Shown here piece after piece: positions 9,925 through 19,333 of a DNA stretch of 64,000 nt. This DNA comes from Streptomyces xinghaiensis S187 (GTDB taxonomy: Bacteria > Actinomycetota > Actinomycetes > Streptomycetales > Streptomycetaceae): the NCBI RefSeq assembly GCF_000220705.2, contig NZ_CP023202.1, positions 3,782,001 to 3,846,000 of the forward strand. Reading direction: 5' to 3'. The first letter of the stretch is position 1. Every line of letters begins with the position of its first letter. The position numbers and the translations under genes were made by a program. The notes beneath the pieces were generated by a model, which saw nothing but the letters and a program-made list of their open reading frames with translations, made no database searches and had not been told where the DNA came from.

Positions 9925-10671
9925 CTATAGCCAACCCCGCTCCCGTGCGATGCGCACCGCCGTGTGACGGTTCTCGGCGGAGAGCTTCGCGGCGGCGGCC
10001 GAGAGATAGTTGCGCACCGTCCCGGGGGAGAGCCCGGCCCGCCGCGCGATCTCGGCGACGGGCGCCCCGTCGGCCGCCAGCTCCAGCAGCTGCGCCTCGC
10101 GGGCGGTCAGGGGCGAGTCACCGGCGCTGATCGCGTCGGCCGCCAACTCCGGGTCCACATAGCGCTGTCCGGCGTGCACCGTGCGGATGATCTCGGCCAG
10201 CCGCCGGGCGGAGACCGTTTTGGGCAGGAACCCGCGCACCCCGGCGGCGAGAGCCCGCTTGAGATGGCCGGGACGGCCGTAACTGGTGACGATCATGCTC
10301 CGGCAGGACGGCAGCTCGCTGCGGAGCGATGTGGCGACCGCCACACCGTCGATCCCCGGCATCAGCAGATCCAGCACCGCCACGTCCGGACGGTGCGCCC
10401 GGGCCATGGCGAGGGCCTCCGGCCCGGTGGCCGCCTCGGCGACGATCAGCAGATCCTCCTCCAGGGAGAGCAGGGCGGCCAGGGCGCCCCGGATCAGATG
10501 CTCGTCATCGGCGAGCAGCACCCGCACCGGCGCCCCGGCGGACGCCGTGTCCGCGGGCCCGGAGTCCGGTGCCCCCGAGTTCGCGGCCCCGGCGTCCGCG
10601 GCCCCGGCGTCCGCGGATCCCGCCTCCGGCTCCGCGCCACCGGTGCCTTCCGGGAATCGGGCCCCGGTCAT
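9925..10671 (-). CDS. DesR-like LuxR/NarL-family response regulator
   Basis: 248 residues, ATG at 10671 overlapping the kinase stop by ATGA. An unusual 48-residue Ala/Gly/Asp/Pro-rich N-terminal extension precedes the receiver domain, which starts at VRVLLADDEHLIRGAL. The phosphoacceptor is Asp101 (VAVLDLLMPG), followed by the TS and K switch residues (IVTSYG, FLPKT). The C-terminal LuxR helix-turn-helix reads LTAREAQLLELAADG, EIARRAGLSPGTVRNYLS. It is the last gene of an ABC exporter/two-component operon read leftward. By family analogy with DesR and related exporter regulators, it probably controls this or another transporter in response to the adjacent kinase. Confidence 0.93.
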   Translation of the reverse strand: MTGARFPEGTGGAEPEAGSADAGAADAGAANSGAPDSGPADTASAGAPVRVLLADDEHLIRGALAALLSLEEDLLIVAEAATGPEALAMARAHRPDVAVLDLLMPGIDGVAVATSLRSELPSCRSMIVTSYGRPGHLKRALAAGVRGFLPKTVSARRLAEIIRTVHAGQRYVDPELAADAISAGDSPLTAREAQLLELAADGAPVAEIARRAGLSPGTVRNYLSAAAAKLSAENRHTAVRIARERGWL

Positions 10672-12167
10672 CGCGTCCCCTCCGTTCCCCGTCCGTCCCA
10701 CCGCGGCCGCCACCGGCCGGCCCGGAGCCGGAACGGCCACGTCCGGCCGGGCCCGGTGCCCGCGGGGGTCCGGCCGGAGGATTCCCCGTCCATGCTCCTC
10801 GTCGCCTCCGCGTCCGCGCCGGCGCCCGCCCCGGCCGCGGCGCCGGTCTCCGGGCCTCCGGGGGCGGTCACGCCGTCCGGCACCTCCGCCGTCAGGCGGA
10901 AGCCGCACCCGGCCAGCGGGCCGGCCGTGACCGTACCGCCCGCCTCCGCCAGCCGCTGCCGCAGTCCGGCGAGACCCGAGCCCGCACCACCGTTCGCGCC
11001 CGCCGAGGTGTCCGGGTGGCCGCCGTCCGGTCGCGGCGGGCCCCCGGGGCCGCCGTCCGGCACGCCGTCGTTCTCCATCACCAGGACGGTCGTCCGCCCG
11101 CCGTCCGGAGCCCTCCCCGGCCGTACCCGGATCGCGCAGGACCGGGCCTCCGCGTGGCGCAGCACATTGGTGGTGCCCTCCCGGACCACCCAGCCCAGCG
11201 CCGAGCGGGCCGCCGGCGACAGCCCGCCGGGATGCCGGTCGTCGATCCGGCAGTCGATGCCGGCCGAGCGCAGCACGGCGCCCGCGCCGACCAGTTCCGT
11301 GTGCAGATCGGCCTCCCGGTAGCCGCGGACGACCTCCCGGACCTCCCGCTGCGACTCCTGCGCGATCCGCTGGACCTCCACCATCTGGTCCACGGCGGCC
11401 GCCGAACCGCGCCGCGTCAGCTGGGCGGCCAGCTCGCTCTTGAGGGCGATCACGGCCAGGTTCCGTCCCATCACGTCGTGCATGTCCCGGGCGAACCGCA
11501 GCCGTTCCTCGGCGACGGCCAGCCGGGCCTGCACCGTCCGGGACTCCTCCAGCTCGTACATCACGGCCAGCATCCACACCGAGCAGCGCACCGTGAAGAC
11601 CGACCAGGCGCAGGAGAAGACCAGCCCCAGGGCGGTACCGGCGAGCAGCGGCCGGTCCACCCCGGCGACCGCGAACCCGGCGAGCACCGCGGCCAGCCAG
11701 CCCGCCTCCACCAGGACGACGGTGCGCAGCGGCGCCAGCAGCGCGTACGGAGCGAGGAACGGGATCACGGTCAGGGACGCCAGCAGCACCGGCAGGCCCT
11801 CGTCGCCCAGGGCCTCGCCGGCCGCCAGGACGGCCACCGGCACCAGCGCCGCGGTCATCAGCGCGGCCCCCGCCACCGTCTCCCGGCGGGGCACCGCGCT
11901 CCGGCCCCGGTACTGGTCGATCCCGCGCCGCAGCAGCCGCACAGCGGACACCGCCTGCGCCGGCGCGAGCAGGGCGAGCAGGACGGCCGCCCCGTTCTCC
12001 ACCGCGCCGCCGAGGCCCTTGGAAGCGGTGGCCGCCAGCATGAAGAGCATGTACGGCGGGATCAGCCAGATCATGACGTACAGCGAGCCGCGCGTGTAGA
12101 GGTCGACCTGCGCGATCCTGCTGCGCTTCCCCCAACGGCCTCGCGGCCCGAACACCCGCCCGAACAC
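10668..12167 (-). CDS. DesK-like sensor histidine kinase (HPK7)
   Basis: 499 residues. Five or six TM helices fill about residues 25-200 with no large outside domain, as in membrane-sensing DesK-type kinases. The dimerisation/phosphoacceptor box is FARDMHDVMGRNLAVIALKSELA with the likely phosphorylated His230. The ATP domain has REGTTNVLRHA (N box) and GSGLAGLRQRL (G box), with a low-complexity Gly/Pro/Asp insertion between them. The C-terminal tail is also low-complexity. It overlaps the response regulator by four bases, so the two are translationally coupled. The signal is unknown. Confidence 0.92.
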   Translation of the reverse strand: MFGRVFGPRGRWGKRSRIAQVDLYTRGSLYVMIWLIPPYMLFMLAATASKGLGGAVENGAAVLLALLAPAQAVSAVRLLRRGIDQYRGRSAVPRRETVAGAALMTAALVPVAVLAAGEALGDEGLPVLLASLTVIPFLAPYALLAPLRTVVLVEAGWLAAVLAGFAVAGVDRPLLAGTALGLVFSCAWSVFTVRCSVWMLAVMYELEESRTVQARLAVAEERLRFARDMHDVMGRNLAVIALKSELAAQLTRRGSAAAVDQMVEVQRIAQESQREVREVVRGYREADLHTELVGAGAVLRSAGIDCRIDDRHPGGLSPAARSALGWVVREGTTNVLRHAEARSCAIRVRPGRAPDGGRTTVLVMENDGVPDGGPGGPPRPDGGHPDTSAGANGGAGSGLAGLRQRLAEAGGTVTAGPLAGCGFRLTAEVPDGVTAPGGPETGAAAGAGAGADAEATRSMDGESSGRTPAGTGPGRTWPFRLRAGRWRPRWDGRGTEGTR

Positions 12168-12254
12168 CCTGCCGGTCCCTTCGTCGTTCCGCAGCCGCCC
12201 CGGGCCGTCCCCGCGAGCAGTCCCCCGCCCGTCCCGCCCCCGCGCCGCGAGCGC

Positions 12255-13031
12255 TCAGCGCCGCGGCTCCCAGCGGAACCACCGTCGCACGGCGTACCCC
12301 GCTAGGGCCGTCCAGGCCACCGCGAGGAGCAGCGCCCGGACCGTCCCGCCGCCCGCCGCGGTCTCACCGAGCCAGCCGGTCCGCACCAGCTCCACGACCG
12401 GCGTGAACGGCAGCACGCCCAGCGCGTCCGCCAGCCGGTCCGGCATCAGCTCCAGGGGCACCACCAGCCCGGAGCCCAGGAACGACACCATCATCAGCGG
12501 CAGCACCGTGACCTGAGCGCTCTCCACGGTACGGGTCACCATCGCCGTCGCCGCGGCCAGCACGGACAGCAGGACGACGCCCAGGGCCAGCCCGGCCACC
12601 AGCAGTTCCGGCCGCCGGGGCGCCGTGAGATCGAGCAGCGCGGTACCCGCGACGACGAGCAGGGCGCACTGGGCGAGCGCCAGACCGGCGGTGGGCAGCG
12701 CGGTCCCGGCCAGGATCTCCGGGTCCGTCGGCTCCCCCGTCCGCAGCCGCTTGAGCACCAGCTCCTCCCGGCGGGCGACGTAGGCCGCGACCAGATTGGT
12801 GTACACGACGAGGATCAGGACGGCGCCGATGCCACCGGTCATCGTCACCCCGCCCGCGCTGAGCCCGGTCCCGCCCAGATCCGCCTCGGCGACCGAGGTG
12901 CTGATCAGCCAGACCATGCCGACCGGCATCAGCAGCGCCGTGAAGAGCGCCGTCCGGTTCCGCAGGAGGAGGGTGAACTCGGCCCGCCCCAGGGCCGTCA
13001 TCCGCGCCGCCGTCGCGCTCACCGAGGCCAT
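12255..13031 (-). CDS. ABC-2 type exporter permease
   Basis: 258 residues with six predicted TM helices. The N-terminal amphipathic segment ALGRAEFTLLLRNRTALFTALLMPV and the later GSGLVVPLELMPDRLADALGVLPFTPVVELVR are characteristic of ABC-2 permeases of the drug/antibiotic or CcmB-like exporter type. Its ATG overlaps the ATPase stop by one base (TGATG), so the two proteins form one exporter made in matching amounts. The substrate cannot be read from sequence; neighbouring DesKR-type regulators often control such exporters. Confidence 0.9.
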   Translation of the reverse strand: MASVSATAARMTALGRAEFTLLLRNRTALFTALLMPVGMVWLISTSVAEADLGGTGLSAGGVTMTGGIGAVLILVVYTNLVAAYVARREELVLKRLRTGEPTDPEILAGTALPTAGLALAQCALLVVAGTALLDLTAPRRPELLVAGLALGVVLLSVLAAATAMVTRTVESAQVTVLPLMMVSFLGSGLVVPLELMPDRLADALGVLPFTPVVELVRTGWLGETAAGGGTVRALLLAVAWTALAGYAVRRWFRWEPRR

Positions 13032-14065
13032 CACCGCTCCACTCCCGTCCCCGTCGTCTCCTTCGTACCGGCCCGGCCGCGCACCGCTCCCGAGGCCGCT
13101 TCCGCCGCGGCGCCCGCCGGCGCGTCCGGTGGCGCGTCCGCCGGCGCGTCCGAGCGCGCGATGGCGAGGAACGCCTCCTCCAGCGAGGCCGAGCGCGCGT
13201 CCAGCCCGTCGAGGGCCAGCCCCCTCTCCCCGGCCCAGCGCAGCAGCACCCCCAGCGACTCCTGCAGCCCGTCGGTCCGGATCTCCACCCACCGGTCGTC
13301 CCCGACGGCGGCGCGCAGCGACAGCGGCAGCTCGCCCGGCGCCACCCCGGCCGGCAGCAGGAACCGGATCCGGGACGGCCGCGAGGCCGTCACCTCGGCC
13401 GGGGTCCCGGAGACGACGATCCGGCCCTGCCGCATGATGGCGAGCCGGTCCGCCAGGGACTCGGCCTCCTCCAGATAGTGCGTGGTGAGCAGGACGGTGG
13501 TGCCGGCGTCGCGCAGCCCGCGCACCAGCCGCCAGGTCTCGCGCCGCCCCTCGGCGTCGAGCCCGGTGGTGGGCTCGTCCAGGAACAGCACCTCGGGCCG
13601 GCCGAGCAGGGCCATCGCCAGATCGAGCCGCCGCCGCTCACCGCCCGAGAGCTGCTTGACCCGCACCCGGGCCCGTCCCGCCAGCCCGGTCATCTCCAGG
13701 GCCTCGCCGGGGGGCCGGGCGCCGGTGGTGCAGCCGGCCCACATCCGGGCCGTCTCCGCCACCGTCAGATCGGAGGGGAAGCCGCCTTCCTGGAGCATCA
13801 CGCCGATCCGGGGCCGGACGGCGGGCCGCTCCCGGTACGGATCGCGGCCCAGCACACGGACCCGTCCGCCGGTGGGGGCGGCCAGTCCTTCCAGCAGCTC
13901 CACGGTGGAGGTCTTGCCCGCCCCGTTCGTGCCGAGCAGGGCGAAGAGCTCGCCCCGCGCCACGGAGAAGGTGAGTCCCCGTACGGCGTCGAATCCGCCC
14001 CGTCCGGCGGGCCCGTAACGCCGCCGCAGGTCCGTGACGTCGATCACTCTTGCGTCGCTGTCCAT
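13031..14065 (-). CDS. ABC transporter ATP-binding protein
   Basis: 344 residues, ATG at 14065. Walker A GTNGAGKTS (residues 45-53), a Q-loop in GVMLQEGGFPSDLTV, the signature LSGGERRR (about 139-146), Walker B VLFLDEP (159-165) and the H-loop in VLLTTHYLEEAE are intact. The Ala/Pro/Asp-rich C-terminal tail of about 40 residues is dispensable-looking. It is the first gene of the operon ATPase-permease-kinase-regulator, transcribed toward the first tRNA-Gly copy. The family is that of drug/antibiotic exporters of the DrrA/CcmA type. Confidence 0.95.
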   Translation of the reverse strand: MDSDARVIDVTDLRRRYGPAGRGGFDAVRGLTFSVARGELFALLGTNGAGKTSTVELLEGLAAPTGGRVRVLGRDPYRERPAVRPRIGVMLQEGGFPSDLTVAETARMWAGCTTGARPPGEALEMTGLAGRARVRVKQLSGGERRRLDLAMALLGRPEVLFLDEPTTGLDAEGRRETWRLVRGLRDAGTTVLLTTHYLEEAESLADRLAIMRQGRIVVSGTPAEVTASRPSRIRFLLPAGVAPGELPLSLRAAVGDDRWVEIRTDGLQESLGVLLRWAGERGLALDGLDARSASLEEAFLAIARSDAPADAPPDAPAGAAAEAASGAVRGRAGTKETTGTGVER

Positions 14066-14183
14066 GCTTCCGAGTCTCCCGGCGGTGCCGGAGCGCGGTA
14101 AGTGCGTCGTGTCACCGCCGCGCATGACAAATGCCATGAAGGGCGGGCCCGCGGAGACCAGGGGGACCGGGAGACGGAACGAC

Positions 14184-14214
14184 GAAGGCCCCGGTCACGA
14201 TGACCGGGGCCTTC
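14184..14214. terminator. Hairpin terminator after tRNA-Gly pair
   Basis: A 14-bp perfect stem (GAAGGCCCCGGTCA and its complement) with loop CGA. On the minus strand it lies just downstream of the second tRNA-Gly(GCC). It is nearly the same hairpin as at 9779-9809. Confidence 0.8.
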
Positions 14215-14220
14215 AACCCG

Positions 14221-14293
14221 AGCGGACGACGAGATTCGAACTCGCGACCCTCACCTTGGCAAGGTGATGCTCTACCAACTGAGCCACGTCCGC
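14221..14293 (-). tRNA. tRNA-Gly(GCC), copy 2
   Basis: Same body as the copy at 9818-9890: acceptor GCGGACG/CGTCCGC, anticodon loop TTGCCAA, canonical TTCGAAT T-loop. It lies downstream of the aberrant tRNA-Gly(UCC) on the same strand with an 87-base spacer, so the two are likely co-transcribed. Confidence 0.97.
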
Positions 14294-14349
14294 ATGCCTC
14301 CGAGAAGCTTTCACCTCTCGGCGCGAGCACTACTCTACCTGATCCATTC

Positions 14350-14365
14350 GACCAGTCGACTGGTC
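14350..14365. repeat. Perfect 16-bp palindrome between two tRNA-Gly genes
   Basis: GACCAGTCGACTGGTC lies in the spacer of the two tRNA genes. Together with the neighbouring CCGAGA...TCTCGG inverted repeat (14298-14319) it can fold in the precursor RNA, so it may be a processing or attenuation element. No direct evidence for either role. Confidence 0.4.
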
Positions 14366-14380
14366 CGGTGAGTAATGAGA

Positions 14381-14451
14381 GCGGGTGACAGGGATCGCAC
14401 ACTGCGCCTCCCTCTTGGAAAGAGGGCGCTCTACTACTGAGCTACACCCGC
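14381..14451 (-). tRNA. Aberrant tRNA-Gly(UCC) with degenerate D- and T-loops
   Basis: The minus strand gives acceptor arms GCGGGTG/CACCCGC, D-stem GCTC/GAGC, anticodon stem CCCTC/GAGGG and loop TTTCCAA, so the anticodon is TCC (glycine). It is abnormal in two linked places. The D-loop reads AGTAGTA, with A at the first of the two invariant Gs. The T-arm reads CAGTG-TGCGAT-CCCTG: it has GTGC where nearly every tRNA has GTTC, a mismatch in the stem, a six-base loop and an extra T before the acceptor. These are the bases that lock the D- and T-loops together. It is 71 nt long, two less than the neighbouring tRNA-Gly. It could be a specialised tRNA or a decaying gene. Confidence 0.75.
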
Positions 14452-14538
14452 GTGACTCCTCGGGACCTGGCCTTCCGGCCTCGCCCCTCGGCGTGCTCCA
14501 GACTTTAGCCGATCAACGGGGGTGGAGCGCAAGTCGGT

Positions 14539-14856
14539 TCAGCTCGCGGCCTCGAAGGCCTCGTAGACCTTCTTCGGGATGCGCCCGCGGGGCGGGACGT
14601 CCATGCCGTGGGAGCGGGCCCAGGCGCGGACGGTGGCCGGATCCGGGGCGACCGCGGTGCGGCGGTACGTCCGGCCGGACCGGGACCGCTTGCGGCCGGC
14701 CTCGACGTAGGGCTCCAGAACTCCCCGCAGCTTCTTCGCATTCGAAGTGCTGAGGTCGATCTCGTACGTCTTGCCGTCGAGACCGAACATGACCGTTTCC
14801 GCCGCTTCCCCGCCGTCGATGTCGTCGGAGAGTGTGACCACTACGCGCTGAGCCAC
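14539..14856 (-). CDS. lsrL: Lsr2-family nucleoid-associated protein (Lsr2 paralogue)
   Basis: 105 residues. The N-terminal half (MAQRVVVTLSDDIDGG, ETVMFGLDGKTYEIDLS, LRGVLEPYVEAGRK) is the Lsr2 oligomerisation domain; the C-terminal half ends in VRAWARSHGMDVPPRGRIPKKVYEAFEAA, with the PPRGRIP hook that inserts into the minor groove of AT-rich DNA. Lsr2 proteins bridge DNA and silence AT-rich, often foreign or secondary-metabolite genes. Its place next to purSQL matches the second Streptomyces Lsr2 paralogue (LsrL), and the gene symbol rests on that remembered synteny. It is divergent from purS across an unusually AT-rich spacer. Confidence 0.92.
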   Translation of the reverse strand: MAQRVVVTLSDDIDGGEAAETVMFGLDGKTYEIDLSTSNAKKLRGVLEPYVEAGRKRSRSGRTYRRTAVAPDPATVRAWARSHGMDVPPRGRIPKKVYEAFEAAS

Positions 14857-15258
14857 GGATATCGGTCCTTTCTGCCGGCGTCACCACCATGACAGGCGGT
14901 GATGGTGTACGCCGTGGTGATCGGGGACAGGGCTAATTCATTTGTACAGGCATGGGCATTGCATGGTGAAACCCTGTGAATTCCCATGCGGGCGTCACAG
15001 GGCAATCAAGACCGTACGTTTTCTCTGCCGGTTTTTCCACAACAGTTACGGCGCCCGATACGCGAATGTGACCGCCGGGGCGATATCTACCCGCGTAGAT
15101 TTCCCGGCCGGGTAGGCTGGGGTACACCTAGCCGGGGGTCCGGGGAGTCAGCTCCCCGCAGGACTTCGGGGCTCCGGGGCCGTACCCCGGATCACTTTGG
15201 GCCCGATGGCGCGCCTCCGGAATGACACAGCCGCACCACCACACCACCGGGAGTGCCA
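14857..15258. promoter_or_regulatory. Divergent lsrL / purSQL control region
   Basis: About 400 bases, the first 180 clearly less GC-rich than their surroundings (for example GGCTAATTCATTTGTACAGG and GTTTTTCCACAACAG). An inverted repeat CATGGG...CCCATG spans 14951-14988. A second dyad, ATCTAC-CCGC-GTAGAT, lies at 15085-15100, just before a possible -10 hexamer TAGGCT at 15113-15118. Lsr2 proteins prefer AT-rich DNA, so autoregulation by the neighbouring protein is plausible. The dyad by the -10 looks like an operator for the pur genes. Promoter positions are by eye only. Confidence 0.5.
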
Positions 15259-15522
15259 GTGGCACGCGTCGTAGTCGACGTCATGCTCAAGCCGGAGATC
15301 CTCGATCCGCAGGGCCAGGCGGTGCAGCGTGCACTGCCCCGCCTCGGCTTCGCCGGAATCTCCGACGTACGCCAGGGAAAGCGCTTCGAACTCGAACTGG
15401 ACGGACCGGCCGACGACGCCGCGCTCGCCCGGGTCCGGGAGATGGCCGAGACCTTTCTCGCGAACACCGTCATCGAGGACTTCACCGTCCGGGTCGAGGA
15501 AACCGTGAAGGCGGAATCGTGA
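15259..15522 (+). CDS. purS: Phosphoribosylformylglycinamidine synthase subunit PurS
   Basis: PurS is the small bridging subunit of the PurSQL FGAM synthetase. It holds PurQ and PurL together and helps pass ammonia. 87 residues from the GTG at 15259, which has GGGAG (15249-15253) five bases upstream; the GTG at 15253 sits inside that ribosome site and is less likely. The sequence VARVVVDVMLKPEILDPQG, QRALPRLGFAGISDVRQGK is typical. GTGA overlap with purQ indicates translational coupling. Confidence 0.96.
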   Translation: MARVVVDVMLKPEILDPQGQAVQRALPRLGFAGISDVRQGKRFELELDGPADDAALARVREMAETFLANTVIEDFTVRVEETVKAES

Positions 15523-16195
15523 CCGCTCGTATCGGAGTCATCACTTTTCCCGGCAGCCTCGACGACGGGGACACCCGGCGCGCGATCCGGCTGGCGGGCG
15601 CCGAACCCGTCACGCTCTGGCACCGCGACAAGGAGCTGAAGCAGGTCGACGCCGTCGTCCTGCCCGGCGGCTTCTCCTACGGCGACTACCTCCGCGCGGG
15701 CGCCATCTCCCGTTTCTCGCCGGTCATGGAGACCCTGATCGACGAGGCCCGGGGCGGCCTCCCGGTGCTCGGCATCTGCAACGGCTTCCAGGTGCTCGCC
15801 GAGACGCATCTGCTGCCCGGCGCCATGCTGCGCAACAACCACCTCCACTTCATCTGCCGGGAGCAGAAGCTCCGGGTGGAGAACGCGGAGACCTCCTGGA
15901 CCACCGACTTCACCGCCGGCCAGGAGATCCACATCCCGCTCAAGAACGTGGACGGCCGCTATGTCGCCGACGAGCGCACCCTCGACATGCTGGAGGCGGA
16001 GGGCCGCGTCGTCTTCCGCTACCGCGATCTGAACCCCAACGGTTCGCTGCGCGACATCGCCGGCATCACCAACGAGGCCGGCAACGTCGTCGGCCTCATG
16101 CCGCACCCGGAGCACGCCGTCGACCCCCTGGTCGGCACCGGTGGCACGGACGGCCTCGGATTCTTCACCTCGATCCTGAAGAAGCTGGTCAGCGC

Positions 16196-16199
<4 letters not shown>
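15519..16199 (+). CDS. purQ: Phosphoribosylformylglycinamidine synthase subunit PurQ (glutaminase)
   Basis: Class I glutamine amidotransferase subunit that releases ammonia from glutamine for PurL. 226 residues. The catalytic triad is visible: Cys87 in VLGICNGFQ, and His196 and Glu198 in LMPHPEHAVD. The N-terminus TARIGVITFPGSLDDGD and LPGGFSYGDYLRAGA are PurQ signatures. The start GTG at 15519 overlaps the purS stop and the stop overlaps the purL ATG, so purS, purQ and purL are translated as a coupled unit. Confidence 0.97.
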
Positions 16200-18445
<2,246 letters not shown>

Positions 18446-18507
18446 CCCGGCCCGCGCTCCGGGACCGCTTGCGCGGTCGCCCCGGCCGCCCGGCCGCCCG
18501 GGTTGTC

Positions 18508-18539
18508 ACGGCCCCGTCCACTCCGGTGGGCGGGGCCGT
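18508..18539 (+). terminator. Hairpin terminator after purL
   Basis: A 14-base stem ACGGCCCCGTCCAC paired with GTGGGCGGGGCCGT (one G-U pair), loop TCCG. It closes the purSQL transcript before the next promoter. Confidence 0.75.
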
Positions 18540-18572
18540 CGCGCTGTCCGGGGGTCGGGCTCTTGTCGAGGA

Positions 18573-18588
18573 TTACGTAATTACGTAA
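18573..18588. promoter_or_regulatory. Tandem palindromic operator TTACGTAATTACGTAA
   Basis: Two abutting copies of the 8-bp palindrome TTACGTAA form a perfect 16-bp palindrome, the most AT-rich spot for hundreds of bases, ending one base before the GTG of the winged-helix regulator. A site this close to the start codon would block transcription or a leaderless start. It is the natural candidate for autoregulation by that protein. Confidence 0.75.
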
Positions 18589-18589
18589 A

Positions 18590-19108
18590 GTGGCTCCCGT
18601 GGAACTGGAAGAGCGGGTCACCGCGCTGGAGCGGCGGCTGGCCGAACTGGAGGAGACGGGGAGCCGGAAGGACCGGCCCGCCATCACGGAACGCCCGGAC
18701 TTCTGGGCGCTGGACGGGCTCAAAGCCCGGCTGCCGGAGTCCGGGGCGGAGAGCGGTGGCGTGCTGTTCACCGGATCCGTCCGGCTGCCCACCGGTGAGC
18801 AGTACGAGTGGCAGTACGGGCTGCCCACGGACCAGCTGCTGGCGGAGTCCTGGGAGGACGCCGCCGAGGCGTTCGCCGCGCTGGGACGCCCCGTGCGGCT
18901 GCGGCTGCTCCGGGAGATCCTCGGCGGCCGCCGCACGGCTGCGGAGCTCACCGAGCTGGCGGAGGTCGGCACGACCGGGCAGGTCTACCACCATCTGCGG
19001 CAGCTGACCGCCGCCGGTTGGCTGCGGTCGTCGGGCCGTGCGGGATACGAGGTCCCGGCCGGCCGGGTGGTCCCGCTGCTCGTCGCGCTCGCCGCGGCCG
19101 GGCACTGA
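18590..19108 (+). CDS. Winged-helix (ArsR-like) transcriptional regulator
   Basis: 172 residues. The N-terminus is a charged helix (ELEERVTALERRLAELEE, coiled-coil-like, about residues 5-22), then a small middle domain, then a winged-helix domain: FAALGRPVRLRLLREILGGRR, TAAELTELAEVGTTGQVYHHLRQL, AAGWLRSSGRAGYEVPAGRVVPL. No metal-binding cysteines are seen, so it is not a metal sensor. The start GTG at 18590 directly follows the palindromic operator, with no Shine-Dalgarno, which suggests a leaderless transcript; a second GTG at 18599 is possible. An M23 peptidase follows 225 bases downstream and may be its target. Confidence 0.85.
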   Translation: MAPVELEERVTALERRLAELEETGSRKDRPAITERPDFWALDGLKARLPESGAESGGVLFTGSVRLPTGEQYEWQYGLPTDQLLAESWEDAAEAFAALGRPVRLRLLREILGGRRTAAELTELAEVGTTGQVYHHLRQLTAAGWLRSSGRAGYEVPAGRVVPLLVALAAAGH

Positions 19109-19333
19109 CCACGGCCCGGTCCGGCCCCGCGCCGGCCACCCCCGTCCCGGCCGTGTGCCGGCCGCGCGAACCGGCTCACCCGCGCGGTCCGGTCCGCCCG
19201 GGCGCCGGGCACGCGGGGAGGCCGCCCGCACCGGCATCCGGGCCGGTGCCGCTGTCCGTACGGGCGCCGTCCGTACGGGACCGCTGTCCGCACGACACGT
19301 AAACGAACCGACACACCACAGGGGGAACCGGCG

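Noticed and set aside
9779..14293. tRNA-Gly(GCC) direct repeats as att sites of a mobile island
   Set aside because: No integrase, relaxase or cargo-like gene inside; the four genes look like core chromosome. Kept only as a duplication remark.
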